NCBI RefSeq assembly: GCF_000002235.5
Contig: NW_022145596.1
Location: forward strand, 30,430,140-30,494,139
Length of the DNA: 64,000 nucleotides
Origin: Strongylocentrotus purpuratus
Lineage: Eukaryota; Echinodermata; Echinoidea; Camarodonta; Strongylocentrotidae
Reading direction: 5' to 3'
Of this stretch, positions 47,465 to 58,400 are shown piece by piece (the stretch's first letter is position 1; every line of letters starts with the position of its first letter). The notes beneath the pieces are model-generated. The model ran no database searches. It saw nothing but the letters and a program-made list of their open reading frames with translations, and had not been told where the DNA came from. The position numbers and the translations under genes were made by a program.

Positions 47465-47885
47465 ACACCTAGTTTCCAAGAGGCCCAAAGTTCACTAGAC
47501 CGCAACGGTCCATTAGGCCGACGGTTAACTAGACTGAATATACAACAAACTAAGCCGCGGGGGGGGGGGGCGGTTGATTCAAAACACGATCTTAACTACT
47601 TTCGAAAAAAATCAACTCATGGTAATTTAAATGTTTGGATTATTTTACACATTTCACAAGGGGACATACAAGGTTTTTCGAAAGGAGTGCGATTTTGTTT
47701 TGAGAGAAGGTCTTCTATTGCAAATAAACTAAAGGTCCATGAGACCTACGCGACGGTTCATGAGGCCGACGGTCAATGAGGCCAAATGTTGTCATCTTGT
47801 GACTCTTGTTTTTACAGCTAGATGGACGGAACACGAGACCAAAGGTCGACGAGAACATAAGACCAAAGGGTCATGAGACTGAATA
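47465..47885 (+). repeat. Degenerate GGTC/GACC minisatellite-like region
   Basis: Short phrases such as GGTCCATTAGGCCGACGG, GGTCCATGAGACC, GGTTCATGAGGCCGACGG and GGTCAATGAGGCC recur at loose spacing in three clusters (47480-47540, 47735-47785, 47835-47880). The consensus is roughly GACGGTCCATGAGGCC. Confidence 0.6.
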
Positions 47886-48402
47886 TATCCGTACAATGGA
47901 CGTTCTATCTACTGTACTAGAATCTATGCTTTAAGAGTAATCGTATCATGCTTGATCAATCGCAATACTTCATGTTGAGGTGCAAGTGAATTATTTCACA
48001 TCAGAATTATAATGAAATTTGACAACTTTAACAAGCGGAAGGAGATTTTCTTAACATAATGCACGAAGTGTCCATGAAATCCAGCAATTAAATTAATTGA
48101 TGGAAACCTTTGGCAAAACGACGAGTCAAAACATTTCTACAAAATGTAACCTTGTTCATATCAAACGTATCGAGATATTAAATTGTCATTTGAGAAGATT
48201 AAAGCGAAAAATTAAACCCTGATAAAATTTTAGAAATACCATAGTATACATAATTATATTGAATTCACCCAATAGAAGGAGAAGTTTGAATTATTCACAC
48301 GGCAGATATGAGGATAATTGCCCTCCCCCTCCCCCGTCCCCCGTCCCCCCCCCCCAACGAAGCCTCTAGGCACAGACTCTCATGTGATACTGACATTAAT
48401 TT

Positions 48403-48793
48403 GGGGCCTGTCACCACGAAATGAGTCCAGTTGGTCAAAAAATTTATTCCTGTTTTTAAGTATTATATGAATCTACTTTAAGTAAGCTTTAAATTAAGGG
48501 GTCACACATTAAAATTGATAAATTATATCCAGAAATATGAACAAAAACCTAATTGGACTTTATAACAATGGGATTACCCAGTTTTGAGATAATTAGGTGT
48601 AAAGTTAATGATGCGTAACATATTATAGTCTGGTCAACAACAACATAGCAACAACACACTTCCCATCATTCGATTTCAATGAAACTTTCAACAAACAAAG
48701 AAATAATGTGGTAGGTGGGTCAATTTTCAGTACATACACACTATACATCGCTATTTAATGCGACACTGGACTCATTTCGTGGTGACTGGCCCC
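48403..48793 (+). mobile_element. MITE with 29-bp GGGGCC termini (391 bp)
   Basis: Left end GGGGCCTGTCACCACGAAAT at 48403-48431; right end the inverted form ending GTGGTGACTGGCCCC at 48793. One mismatch lies within 29 bp. ATTT flanks both sides as a possible target duplication. No transposase. Confidence 0.82.
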
Positions 48794-49669
48794 ATTTGTT
48801 GTTAAAGTCTTGAGCAGAGCCTGACTTTGGCAGTCTCTGGTTGTGTAAAGGACAGCTACAGTATAAGGCATATTGAATGCAGTCTCGAGGAAGTCTCTTA
48901 GCTCAGACACTCTGTTATGCATAACGACTGCCAAGGTTTTTTTTTGCATGTAAACTATAAGGGTGCCACAAATGCCCTTTTAATGATTCCCCCTTCTTTA
49001 ATTTTAAATCCTATTCAAAATAGGGTATACAAAAATAAAAATATTACTGACATTTAGGATATCTCGTCCCACAGGTATCGTCTAAATGTTGGCATGTTTA
49101 CGACTTTAAAGGAAGATCACACTCTTAATGACATTGATATATCTTGGATCCCTATTTCAAGAATGGCTCAATGACTTCATTATAATCAATAAGAAACCTT
49201 GTCCTTACTACTACTACTTTTTCTCCTTCTATTTTTAAATACGAATGCTATGATAATTTTAAAATATTTTTTGGTAAAGTTATTCCAAAGTTCGCTCGGG
49301 CTATTTTCATACGATATATATAGCAGGAAGACATGCCATCGTTTCAAGCTACCATTCGCTAAAAAAATAGCAAATAAACCGCTCAGTTAGGTTTATGTTT
49401 CATGGAAGTGATCCTCACTAGATGAACGTGACTGAGCTTTAAAAAATATGATAATGTTATCAAGGAGAATGACTTCCACAACAACCTCAAAATTGGGATG
49501 ATGCCTAAGTGGTTGATTGTTTTAAACATCTGGCCGATAACTCTTCTAATGCTCAAACCACACTAACCTTAGGCGACTCATGATTTCATTGCGAAGTACA
49601 ACATTAATCCTGCATTGCCGAGTCTCTCGAACATGACTCAGAACTTAATTGATTTATTCGCACGCTATC

Positions 49670-50350
49670 AAACAAGCAGGTTAGCAATTAACCAACCGAC
49701 CAAGCAAGCAATCAACCGTCAAACCAATCTTCAACCAACCAGTCAATCAATCAAATAATCAATCAACCAACCAACCAACCAATGAAATCATCCATCTATT
49801 CAATCAAACAACCATCCAACCAATCAATCAATTAATCAGCCAACCCCAAAACAACCTACCGACCAATCAATCAACCCATGCACGAGTCAATCAATTAACC
49901 ACCTAATCTATCGATCAAACAATCAATATATTATCTATCAATCAGTCAACGAATCAATCAATCAATCAGCCAACCCCCAAAACAACCAACCAATCAGTCA
50001 ATCAACCAACCAGTCAATCGATCAGCCATCCAATCAATCAACCAATCAATACATGAATCAATCAGCCAACCTCCAAAAACAAACAACCAATCAATCAATC
50101 AATCAATCAATCATTAAATAGATCAATTCATAGCATACAGTTTCAACCATATAAGTACCGGACACACCGCCATGCTATCCCAATTCTCCGTAACGGGGGG
50201 GGGGGGGGGGGGGTGCTTTTTTACACTTAAAAGTCTGCTATTGAATATTTTCTATCTCAAACATGTCAACCAACCAACCAATCAATCAATCAACCAGTTT
50301 ATCTTTCAATCGATCAACCAGCCCCCAACACAACCCACCAATCATTCAAG

Positions 50351-50385
<35 letters not shown>

Positions 50386-50420
50386 CAAATAGATCAATTC
50401 ATAGCATACAGTATCCATAT
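49670..50420 (+). repeat. CAAT/CAAC tetranucleotide field with embedded duplication
   Basis: Degenerate CAATCAATCAACCAACC runs cover 49680-50130 and resume at 50265-50400. A segment (CACACCG..ATCCCAATTCTCCGTAA, poly-G, TTTTTACACTTAAAAGTCTG) occurs at 50160-50250 and again at 50430-50525, so the unit of about 270 bp is tandemly duplicated. Confidence 0.85.
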
Positions 50421-50640
50421 TAATACAGGACACACCGTCGTGCCATCCCAATTCTCCGTAAGGGGGGGGGGGGTGCCTTTTTACACTTAAAAGTCTGCCA
50501 TCTAATGTTTTCTATTTCAATCATGTTAATGGGGAGGGCCTCATTCGTTTTGGCTTCCTCCCTATATCTTCCTAGGCCTATATTTATGTCCCTATAATTT
50601 TGAAGAGGAGCACAGCAGAATGATAATTAAAACAAATCGA

Positions 50641-50924
50641 ATGAAGAGGTGATGTGGTCTAGTGGGTAAGTATCTTGAATCACAAGGTAATGGGTTCGGA
50701 TGATATCAAAGCACATTACACTTATTAGGTCTCTAGTAGTGGAATATTCAATAATTTTATTTGAAAATGTACATATAATTACAATTGCAAATATAGAAAT
50801 ATTTATTGAAATATATAATATATCATAGTACCGGTAAGTAAACATGTTGCTGTACTAACTTCCCCTGGCAAGACATTAATATACATTCGCCACCCTCGAC
50901 CCAAGAGCAGGTAGGATTTATTCA
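50641..50924 (+). mobile_element. tRNA-derived SINE
   Basis: ATGTGGTCTAGTGGGTAAG (A-box-like) and GGGTTCGGATGAT (B-box-like) are followed, after an inserted AT-rich block, by a GGCAAGACATTAATAT..CCACCCTCGACCC body typical of this SINE type. Confidence 0.6.
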
Positions 50925-51384
50925 TTAAAGGTTATGCACAGTTTTGGGAAATTTTGAAAAGTGGATGGATAATAATTCTTTAAAATGTTGATATATTTTG
51001 ATGCCCCTGTGGATGAATTATAAGCACTAGAAAATGTATCGATGCTCCCGGTAAATTTCAATTATATCAGATAGCGCCTAAGGCCATTCCATGGTAGTTA
51101 CAACCATAAGAATTTCAGAATATGCAGTTCTGATATAAAATTTTCAAACGGAAATAACAAATCGGTCGATTGTAGTCAAGAAACATTGTTTTAAAGCTAA
51201 ATTAATTTCAGTCTTGAGAGGGAGCTATACAACACAAAGAGTTAATTTGTTTACAATTTCATCACTTTAGACTCGATTTTAGCCGCGACAACGATCATTG
51301 AATATTGTAAAATTGCATATGCTTCCAATATGTTCATTTGAACCAAATTCATGACCCCATACCAAAACTTTGTATTACCTTGAA
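50925..51384 (-). mobile_element. TTAA-flanked MITE, family 1, copy C
   Basis: Starts TTAAAGGTTATGCACAG and ends TTTGTATTACCTTGAA. Same orientation as copy B; more diverged, with a decayed right TTAA. Confidence 0.75.
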
Positions 51385-52984
51385 ATGCATTGAGCACTAC
51401 GGTAGCCGGAGCCAAAGCCGGGGTAGCAATATACAAAGTAATTTGGGAGTATATAGAGACGTTATATCATGTGTGATATGCTTTATACAACAACGAAATA
51501 TAATTATTAATGCAAAATGTGATCCGACAAGTATGATACGTTAAAGGTCTGTCCTAAGAGACTAAGAACCTGTGTACGGGGGTATTATAAATGATGTCTT
51601 ATGTATCAATCAATAAATAACGCAGAGTCAATTCTTACTTCATCTCCTAACTTTATGTAGGTAATCTTATCCTAACAGATCTAACTGTTCGCCACTGAAA
51701 TTGAATTGTTATCATACTCTTCAACTAAAAAGGGAAGCACAATTGGAAACATATACGAATGAACAATATTTCCATGAGTAAAGACAGAGATAATTACTGG
51801 CTACTTGCAATCGGCTATTATACGTACCATGACACTAGTTTGATATCAGTTACAGTTTGAACAGAAATTGCAATTAATTGATAAATTTGCGATTCGGCGA
51901 TTTCGGCTGACTCATCACATCTGTCGTGTCTGAATTGCTGTTTAATTATCTTCTGAGGTTTTTGTTCACATTTTGCACTGTACATACCTGGTATAAATGA
52001 ATGATTGGTGTTTGTACTGTACCTAATAATTGTTTTTATCATTAGGTATTCGTCATCTAATATTCGGACAACCGTTATATTTTATTCGGGCAGACATTGG
52101 GTTTTCTAAAATACCTTTTTAACTATACTGTAGGGAAAAAGTTTTTTTAAATTTTTTTAAAGCGGAAATATTAATCTCTCGTTTGCTGCGTTCACCCGCA
52201 AAATTAAAAAAAGAACCTTGATGTTGATATTGGGGCGAGAGACGTCAGTCCTCACGGCGAGCGTGTATAATTACAATGAAAGTGTGAAATCAGGCTTTGT
52301 TATCTATTGATTTACATAACATTAAGACATTTGTTTGTGTATAAGCCTATTCTTCTTCTTCTTCTTTTTTTTTTTGGGGGGGGGGAGGGGTGTTACGGGG
52401 GAATGAAAGATTAAACAAACCAATGCCTTCCTGTTTGTTAAATTAATTACTCATTATTCCTAACTATCATTTGAGGGGTCCACAATTTATTGTACAAGCA
52501 TTGTTTTTTTAGTGGACCCCTATGTTTCCAATATGTATTCCTTGATTGTTGTAAATGATTATAATTGATTTGTAATATTTTGTTGGAAACAGAAAAACAT
52601 TTGAATTGAAAATTGCTTTGAATATTATTATCAACACATTCAATATGCATGTATTGCAGTACCAAATTGACTTTTTTGTTTGTTTCGTTAATGAATGTAC
52701 AATCCTTTGTTGTGAATGTCCAGACCACTACAATAGTTGTCTTTTTAAATTAATCTAAATTAAAACAGGAGCATGTCCATCTTGTCTGTTAGGACAGCGA
52801 TTGGTTGTAAGTTGTAGGTGTTAAGAGCAAGGCTGGTGTTGTTTACCACTGCTGGCTGTGCTTACTGGCTTTAGACTGGGTACGATGCCACAGTAGTCTC
52901 GGTCGGTGCGGTGATATCCTTTGGACGGGTGGGCTGTATCAATGAAACAACAAGAGAAATCGACTTCAAATCTCGAAATTCAAC
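51385..52984. other. Intergenic, no gene seen
   Basis: AT-rich. A poly-G stretch lies at 52376-52390. Short inverted ends GGGGTCCAC (52474) and GTGGACCCC (52513) bracket a small hairpin-like segment. No coding region is supported. Confidence 0.5.
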
Positions 52985-53375
52985 TTAAAGATAAACTTGA
53001 GTTCTGGTAAAAAAAATAAAATGAATTCTCACAGAATCTAACGAAACTTACACTGAATGTTCAAGATTACAAATAAATGTCATGTGCCAAACAATTTTGG
53101 AAGAAAATGTATACTGGCTGAGTAATGAGCATAGAAAGATAAGAAAATCAGGGTAGTACCAGCCCCGAAACCATGTGTGTTGTCCCATACCCATCTTTCC
53201 GTGTAAGTGACTGTTACTTTACCAAGACTCTTCCAAATTTATGATGATTTTGATGACTCCAGAACCTTGCATTACACACCATTACTTACATGCTATATGA
53301 TCAACTTTTCTGATCCATTCCACACCTTTTCTTTCACAATGCAATCGCATTACCAGAACTCAAGTTTATCTTTAA
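52985..53375 (+). mobile_element. TTAA-flanked MITE, family 3, copy B
   Basis: TTAAAGATAAACTTGAGTTC at the left and CAGAACTCAAGTTTATCTTTAA in inverted form at the right. The core matches 25174-25565 and, in part, 37491-37642. Confidence 0.82.
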
Positions 53376-53396
53376 CGTCAATTCAAACTAAAACCC

Positions 53397-53517
53397 GAGT
53401 GATGGCGCGATCCCGAGAACCATTACCTTTTTTATTCGCCGACTGTACCCGTTAAGCCGAGAGATGGCCGAGCATAGATGGCTCTGAACCGGTTCTCGGT
53501 ATCGCGCCATCACTCGG
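53397..53517. repeat. Short element with 27-bp inverted ends
   Basis: CCGAGTGATGGCGCGATCCC at the left is inverted at the right (ATCGCGCCATCACTCGG). The ends are near perfect around a core of about 65 bp. It is probably a miniature element or hairpin locus. Confidence 0.7.
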
Positions 53518-53599
53518 CGAAAATTCACTCAGTGGAGGGGGGGAGATAGTGTGAGCAAGTAGTGAGCACTAATTTTTTTTTATTTTTGGGGGGGCAGGG

Positions 53600-53915
53600 G
53601 GAGGGGCACGTGCCCCTTGATCCGCCACTGAGACGTGCCAACAGGAAGACTATAACACATAAGCTGTATAAAGTCCTTAGGCAAGATATTAATCCTTTTT
53701 TGCCACCCTCCACCCAGGTGTCAAATGGATACCCGGTAGGATGCGAAATTCATTACAGTTTGTTCAGCATAATGAGCACCTGTGAAATGGCACCTGGTTG
53801 GAATGCTCCCCGGGGAGCGGAGAATGTGCATACGTTGTGTTCAAACCAGCCTGAATCCATTGACCGTGGTAAAAACAAATATGTAAAGCGCTGATAAATC
53901 CATAACATTATTATC
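53600..53915 (+). mobile_element. SINE body and tail
   Basis: CTTAGGCAAGATATTAATCC, CCACCCTCCACCCAGGTGTC and ATACCCGGTAGGATG are followed by ATGTAAAGCGCTGATAAATC and an ATTATTAT tail. The same type of body occurs at 50866 and 55835. The 110-codon ORF here is repeat-derived. Confidence 0.6.
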
Positions 53916-53946
53916 ACGAATTTTTATCAGTACTACTAATCAACCT

Positions 53947-54051
53947 TTAAGAGTATGACCTTACTGTATAGGCGACAGTGACGTCATGTTCCTGGTCAGA
54001 ACTTTCCCGGAGAGTTTGGTACTGCGCAATGACGCAGAGAAGACATATCAC
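53947..54051 (-). CDS. Tetraspan gene B exon 6 (last)
   Basis: CTTGCAG, then VICLLCVIAQYQTLRESS and a polar tail ending VRSYS at TAA (53947-53949). Similar to the paralogue's last exon (xxCLLCVVSLLQVFRTE). Confidence 0.7.
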   Translation of the reverse strand: MICLLCVIAQYQTLRESSDQEHDVTVAYTVRSYS

Positions 54052-54188
54052 CTGCAAGAAACAACACAAAAGGCCACAACCAAAAATATGAAATACTGAA
54101 CGATTTTTTTTTAAATACAGAAATAACTACATAAATAAACAAATAATAAAGATGATTAAACAACAACAACAACAACAACGATAACAAT

Positions 54189-54254
<66 letters not shown>

Positions 54255-54807
54255 ATGTACTACTTCAAATGATAATAATAATGATAATGATAATAATAAA
54301 AATTAAAAAACAAGAAGATAAAGACGAAGAATAAGAAGAAATAATTATAACACTTTCCATGAGATTTATCCATTAACAAAGTATTTCTATGCCATATGTC
54401 ATACATCTATATTATTTCAAGCCTGAATATATCATCATCAAAGAATTGAAAAGTGAAATATGTCAGTTTCTGTCATTTTGAATAATTGTGTACGGATTTA
54501 TTCAAATCACTCTAAATTCAAGAATTGTCCATTTTTATTTGAGCACTAAATGCGTGAATAAGATATATAACAAATAAAAAGAAATATCATCATACAATTT
54601 AAACAACAATTCAATTGCTGACACCATGCTTTATACCTCGAATAATACCTTATGTTCAGGCCTACAAACAATACAATCTTCCCGTTTAATTTTCCAATTG
54701 TCATGAAATAATCCCACTTTCATACATTAATTGTAATCTACCCATCTCCTTGACATCTTGATAGTTTTATACTCATCCTCTCCTTCCCTTCCCTCCCCCC
54801 TCCCCTC

Positions 54808-54880
<73 letters not shown>

Positions 54881-55414
54881 ACACACTATCTCACTCTCTT
54901 GTATTCATTCATTGTTGTTTGACATTCTAATTTCAGTAATCAAATGGTTGTCCAACTCCCGCTCAGTAAAGGAGAGTACTACTGCTTGATCGTGAACGGT
55001 TCGTCGGTTGATCCTGCCATTCGATTTAATTTGTATTGACCCCACCTACGGTCAAAATGCGCAAGTCGATTAGAATCTGCACCGAAGCTACATGTATCAT
55101 GTATAAGCATTGCGCGTAGAAAGAACAAAAACAGAGAATTTACACTATACATTAACATGCATGCATGATTGATAAAAGGGTGATACAAAAACTCACATTT
55201 ATAACTGCCAGCACAATCCAGGCAGCGAGGCTGATGTATAAAGATGTTTCTATTTTGTCCTATATCAAAAGAAAACAAAGAAATAAAAAAAAAATCATCC
55301 CAATGTATTAAAATAAAAATACTCTAATAATATTGCATACTGAAACATGTTGTTATTTGATAATTTATTTTCCTCTAAATCCTACTGGATCTTTAAGTAA
55401 TTCTCGTGTTCTAT

Positions 55415-55464
<50 letters not shown>

Positions 55465-58400
55465 TCTCTCTCTCACTCTCTTTCAATTATATACAACCCA
55501 AGCACGTTTGAACGTTCAGTGTAATACCTCCCCCCCCCCTCCCAAGGACGGACATTCATGTTGAAAAAGTCTGAAAGTTAAAAGGTTTCAAGATCTGCAG
55601 AATATCTCGAACGAAATTGCCATACACCACAGTATGATTTGTAGTGAACGGTATCACGACAGTTGTTGAAAATGTATTATTACATGTGTATTACTTCTAA
55701 TATGACTTTCTTTTAAAGATTAGCAAGTTCACGATTAGTTTGAATTCTATACCAGTGGAAAATGCGGCTGTATAGTGGTTCAGTCACTTGACTCTCAATA
55801 CAAGGGTTGATCTCGGCACTAAACGTCCTTTGTTAAGACGTTAATCCACATTTACCTCTTCCCACCCAGGTTTATTTGCGTACTTGGCAATAGACCAGTT
55901 CACGGTAAGCACATTACTGCAATGCCGACCCCGATTATCCACAGATCTTCAAAACATGAAGAGGTCCCACTTTGTACATTTTGAAATAATCACTCCTACA
56001 GCGATGGAGGTGCTATAAAAATAGTCTTTGTTTTCCCTTTTCAAAGCATAATTCCACCTGTGTATCATGGAGTGCACTGAATGTGCATGAATGAATAATG
56101 ACTACATAACTTTCATGAGCACGTGTCCAGTATTTCGCCTCCTTTTTTTCAAAAATTGTTCTGCAATGACCTTTATCTGCTCATGTTCAGACTGCAACCG
56201 TGAACTGGCTTATTGCTGGGGTAAAACAAAAACTGTAGGACCCCCAAGAAGGAGTAGCGCTAATATATACTGGTGGAGCTGCCCTGTGTTAAGAAGACCC
56301 CGTTATTATCAATTAAAATTGACTGGAAATTCCCTCCAATTCCAAGCGATAATGATATACTCACATTCAGTTTGTACCAGCTAAAGAGTTGAACAAACCA
56401 TGCAACGGCTTGGAAGACAATCAAAGCTGTTATAGCCACCATGTAAGGGATCAGTAGGCATTTAGTGTTCTGCAATAACAAAATATAAACAACAATACAA
56501 ATACATACATGAACAACAATAAAACAGTAATGATCAGACTAAATAATAGACAGTGAAATCTTCGACATCAAAGTTAAATTTCCTAAGCATGATCACTAAG
56601 AAAGAGTACAAGGGAAAATAGGGTGTTAGAGGAAGAAAGACAGGAGCTCGAGGGGGGGGGGGGGGGGATGAGTCAGCAGAAGGGGATAAGAGAGAAAGGG
56701 AAAGAGAGCTGATGCGAGGTAAAGAACGAAGAAGTAGGGACGGTTGTAAGAAGAAATAGAGAATATTATGAAATGATAAAGTATACGAATATGGCAAATA
56801 TGGCTTAATGTCTTGCCAAAGAACAAAAGTGGCTTGGCGGGACTCGAACCATATGATTGACAGTCCGATGAAGTATACATTAGACCACGACATAATTTAT
56901 CTTCACGTACCTTTAACACGCCTATAAGAAGGATGATTGAAGTGATGAAAAGGGGACCAAGTACGATAATGTCGATGATATAAGCTGCATAAACTCCATA
57001 TCCATAAGCTGAAACATTCTCAATACCACCTACATGCAGACATTGACCAAAAGAAATCATCGATAAATTCATTTTTCCAAATCCCTCAAAATGTGAAATT
57101 TACGTTTTGCAAGTTGAATTCACAAGCAAAATCATTCGAATATGTAACAATTTCTCATGTTCATTCCTTGAATTTATTTCATACGGCATTTACACATTTC
57201 GTGAGAGGATTACAGTAAATAGTGAACACTAATTAATGAGTAGAAAACAAATCAAATGGTCTGACACTTGACTTGCATTTTCTTTTAAATGGAAACGGTA
57301 CCAAGATACTATTAAAGTTACTCGGTAACATCGTTGAAAGTTGATGAAAGAATTGCATAATTTTTGCATGAAATGTACTCATTATATTCCTTCTACTGTA
57401 CTAACCCTCTAAAATGCAAAAAATCCTGAACAAATTCTCAAACCACAAAGATATCTATGGTTTTCTGTGAAGGTGTCACTGTGCAACACCCTCTAACAGT
57501 GATTAAGAGTAAATTCTCCCAACCATTTCTGAATTTTCCCAACGGTTTTTCCATGAAGAAAAGACAAAAGACAGGCTTTTAAAAATATGTCAATACTGAT
57601 ATGTCTAGAATGGTATGAAGAGCCAATTCATTGCTTTATGACGATTTGCATTCACCTAAGATGTAATAATATAGTTGGGAGAATTAAGGAATCGATCAGA
57701 TCAGTCTTTCCCAATTTATATCATTAATAATGATCCGTTTTCACTCAAACTGTCAGAATATCTTTAATTGTACATCTATAGCATTGAAGTCACTACCTTA
57801 GCACCACTTTCTCTCATCTGAACAATATTACCAAGATACTATTAAGAGTCCATACAATTTGGTCTATACATGTTAGAGGCCAGAAGAACAACATCATTCT
57901 AAGTCGATATTACAGCTTTATTTTATTTCTTGTAAATCAAATTGTTTTAGACTTACTGGTACTCGATTGAAGACCTATGAATTGTATGATCCATATCGCA
58001 ATATATCCTACGCTGTAGATCTACAAGAGAGAGAGAGAGAACGAGAGAACGAGGGAGGAAGAGAGAGAGAGAGAGAGGGGAGAGATGGAGAGAGACAGAG
58101 AAAAAAGAGAAAGAGAGGAAGGAAGGAGAGAGGGAGAGAGACAGAGAGAGACAGAGAGAGAGACATATAGACAGCGAAAGGGAGAGAGAGAGAGAGTATG
58201 TGTGTGTGTGAGTGTATGTGTGCGTGAGGGGGGGGGGGAAGGAAGAGGTACCGAGGAAGAGAGAGATGCAGGTATATAAGCAAGGAAAAGGGATGGGGAT
58301 ATTCAAGTTCAAAAGTTCTTCCATACGTACCTATTATTGCATCATCATTTAATAAATAGTAGATATTCCACGCACTAACAATGAAACATTTGAAGCTCGA

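Noticed and set aside
49680-50400. Regularly spaced repeats that could suggest a CRISPR array
   Set aside because: The repeats are degenerate 4-base units with no spacers, in a eukaryotic genome.
57030-57072. ATG-started N-terminal extension of tetraspan exon 3
   Set aside because: A start at 57072 would omit helix 1; the acceptor at 57029/57030 joins in phase with exon 2 and gives four helices.
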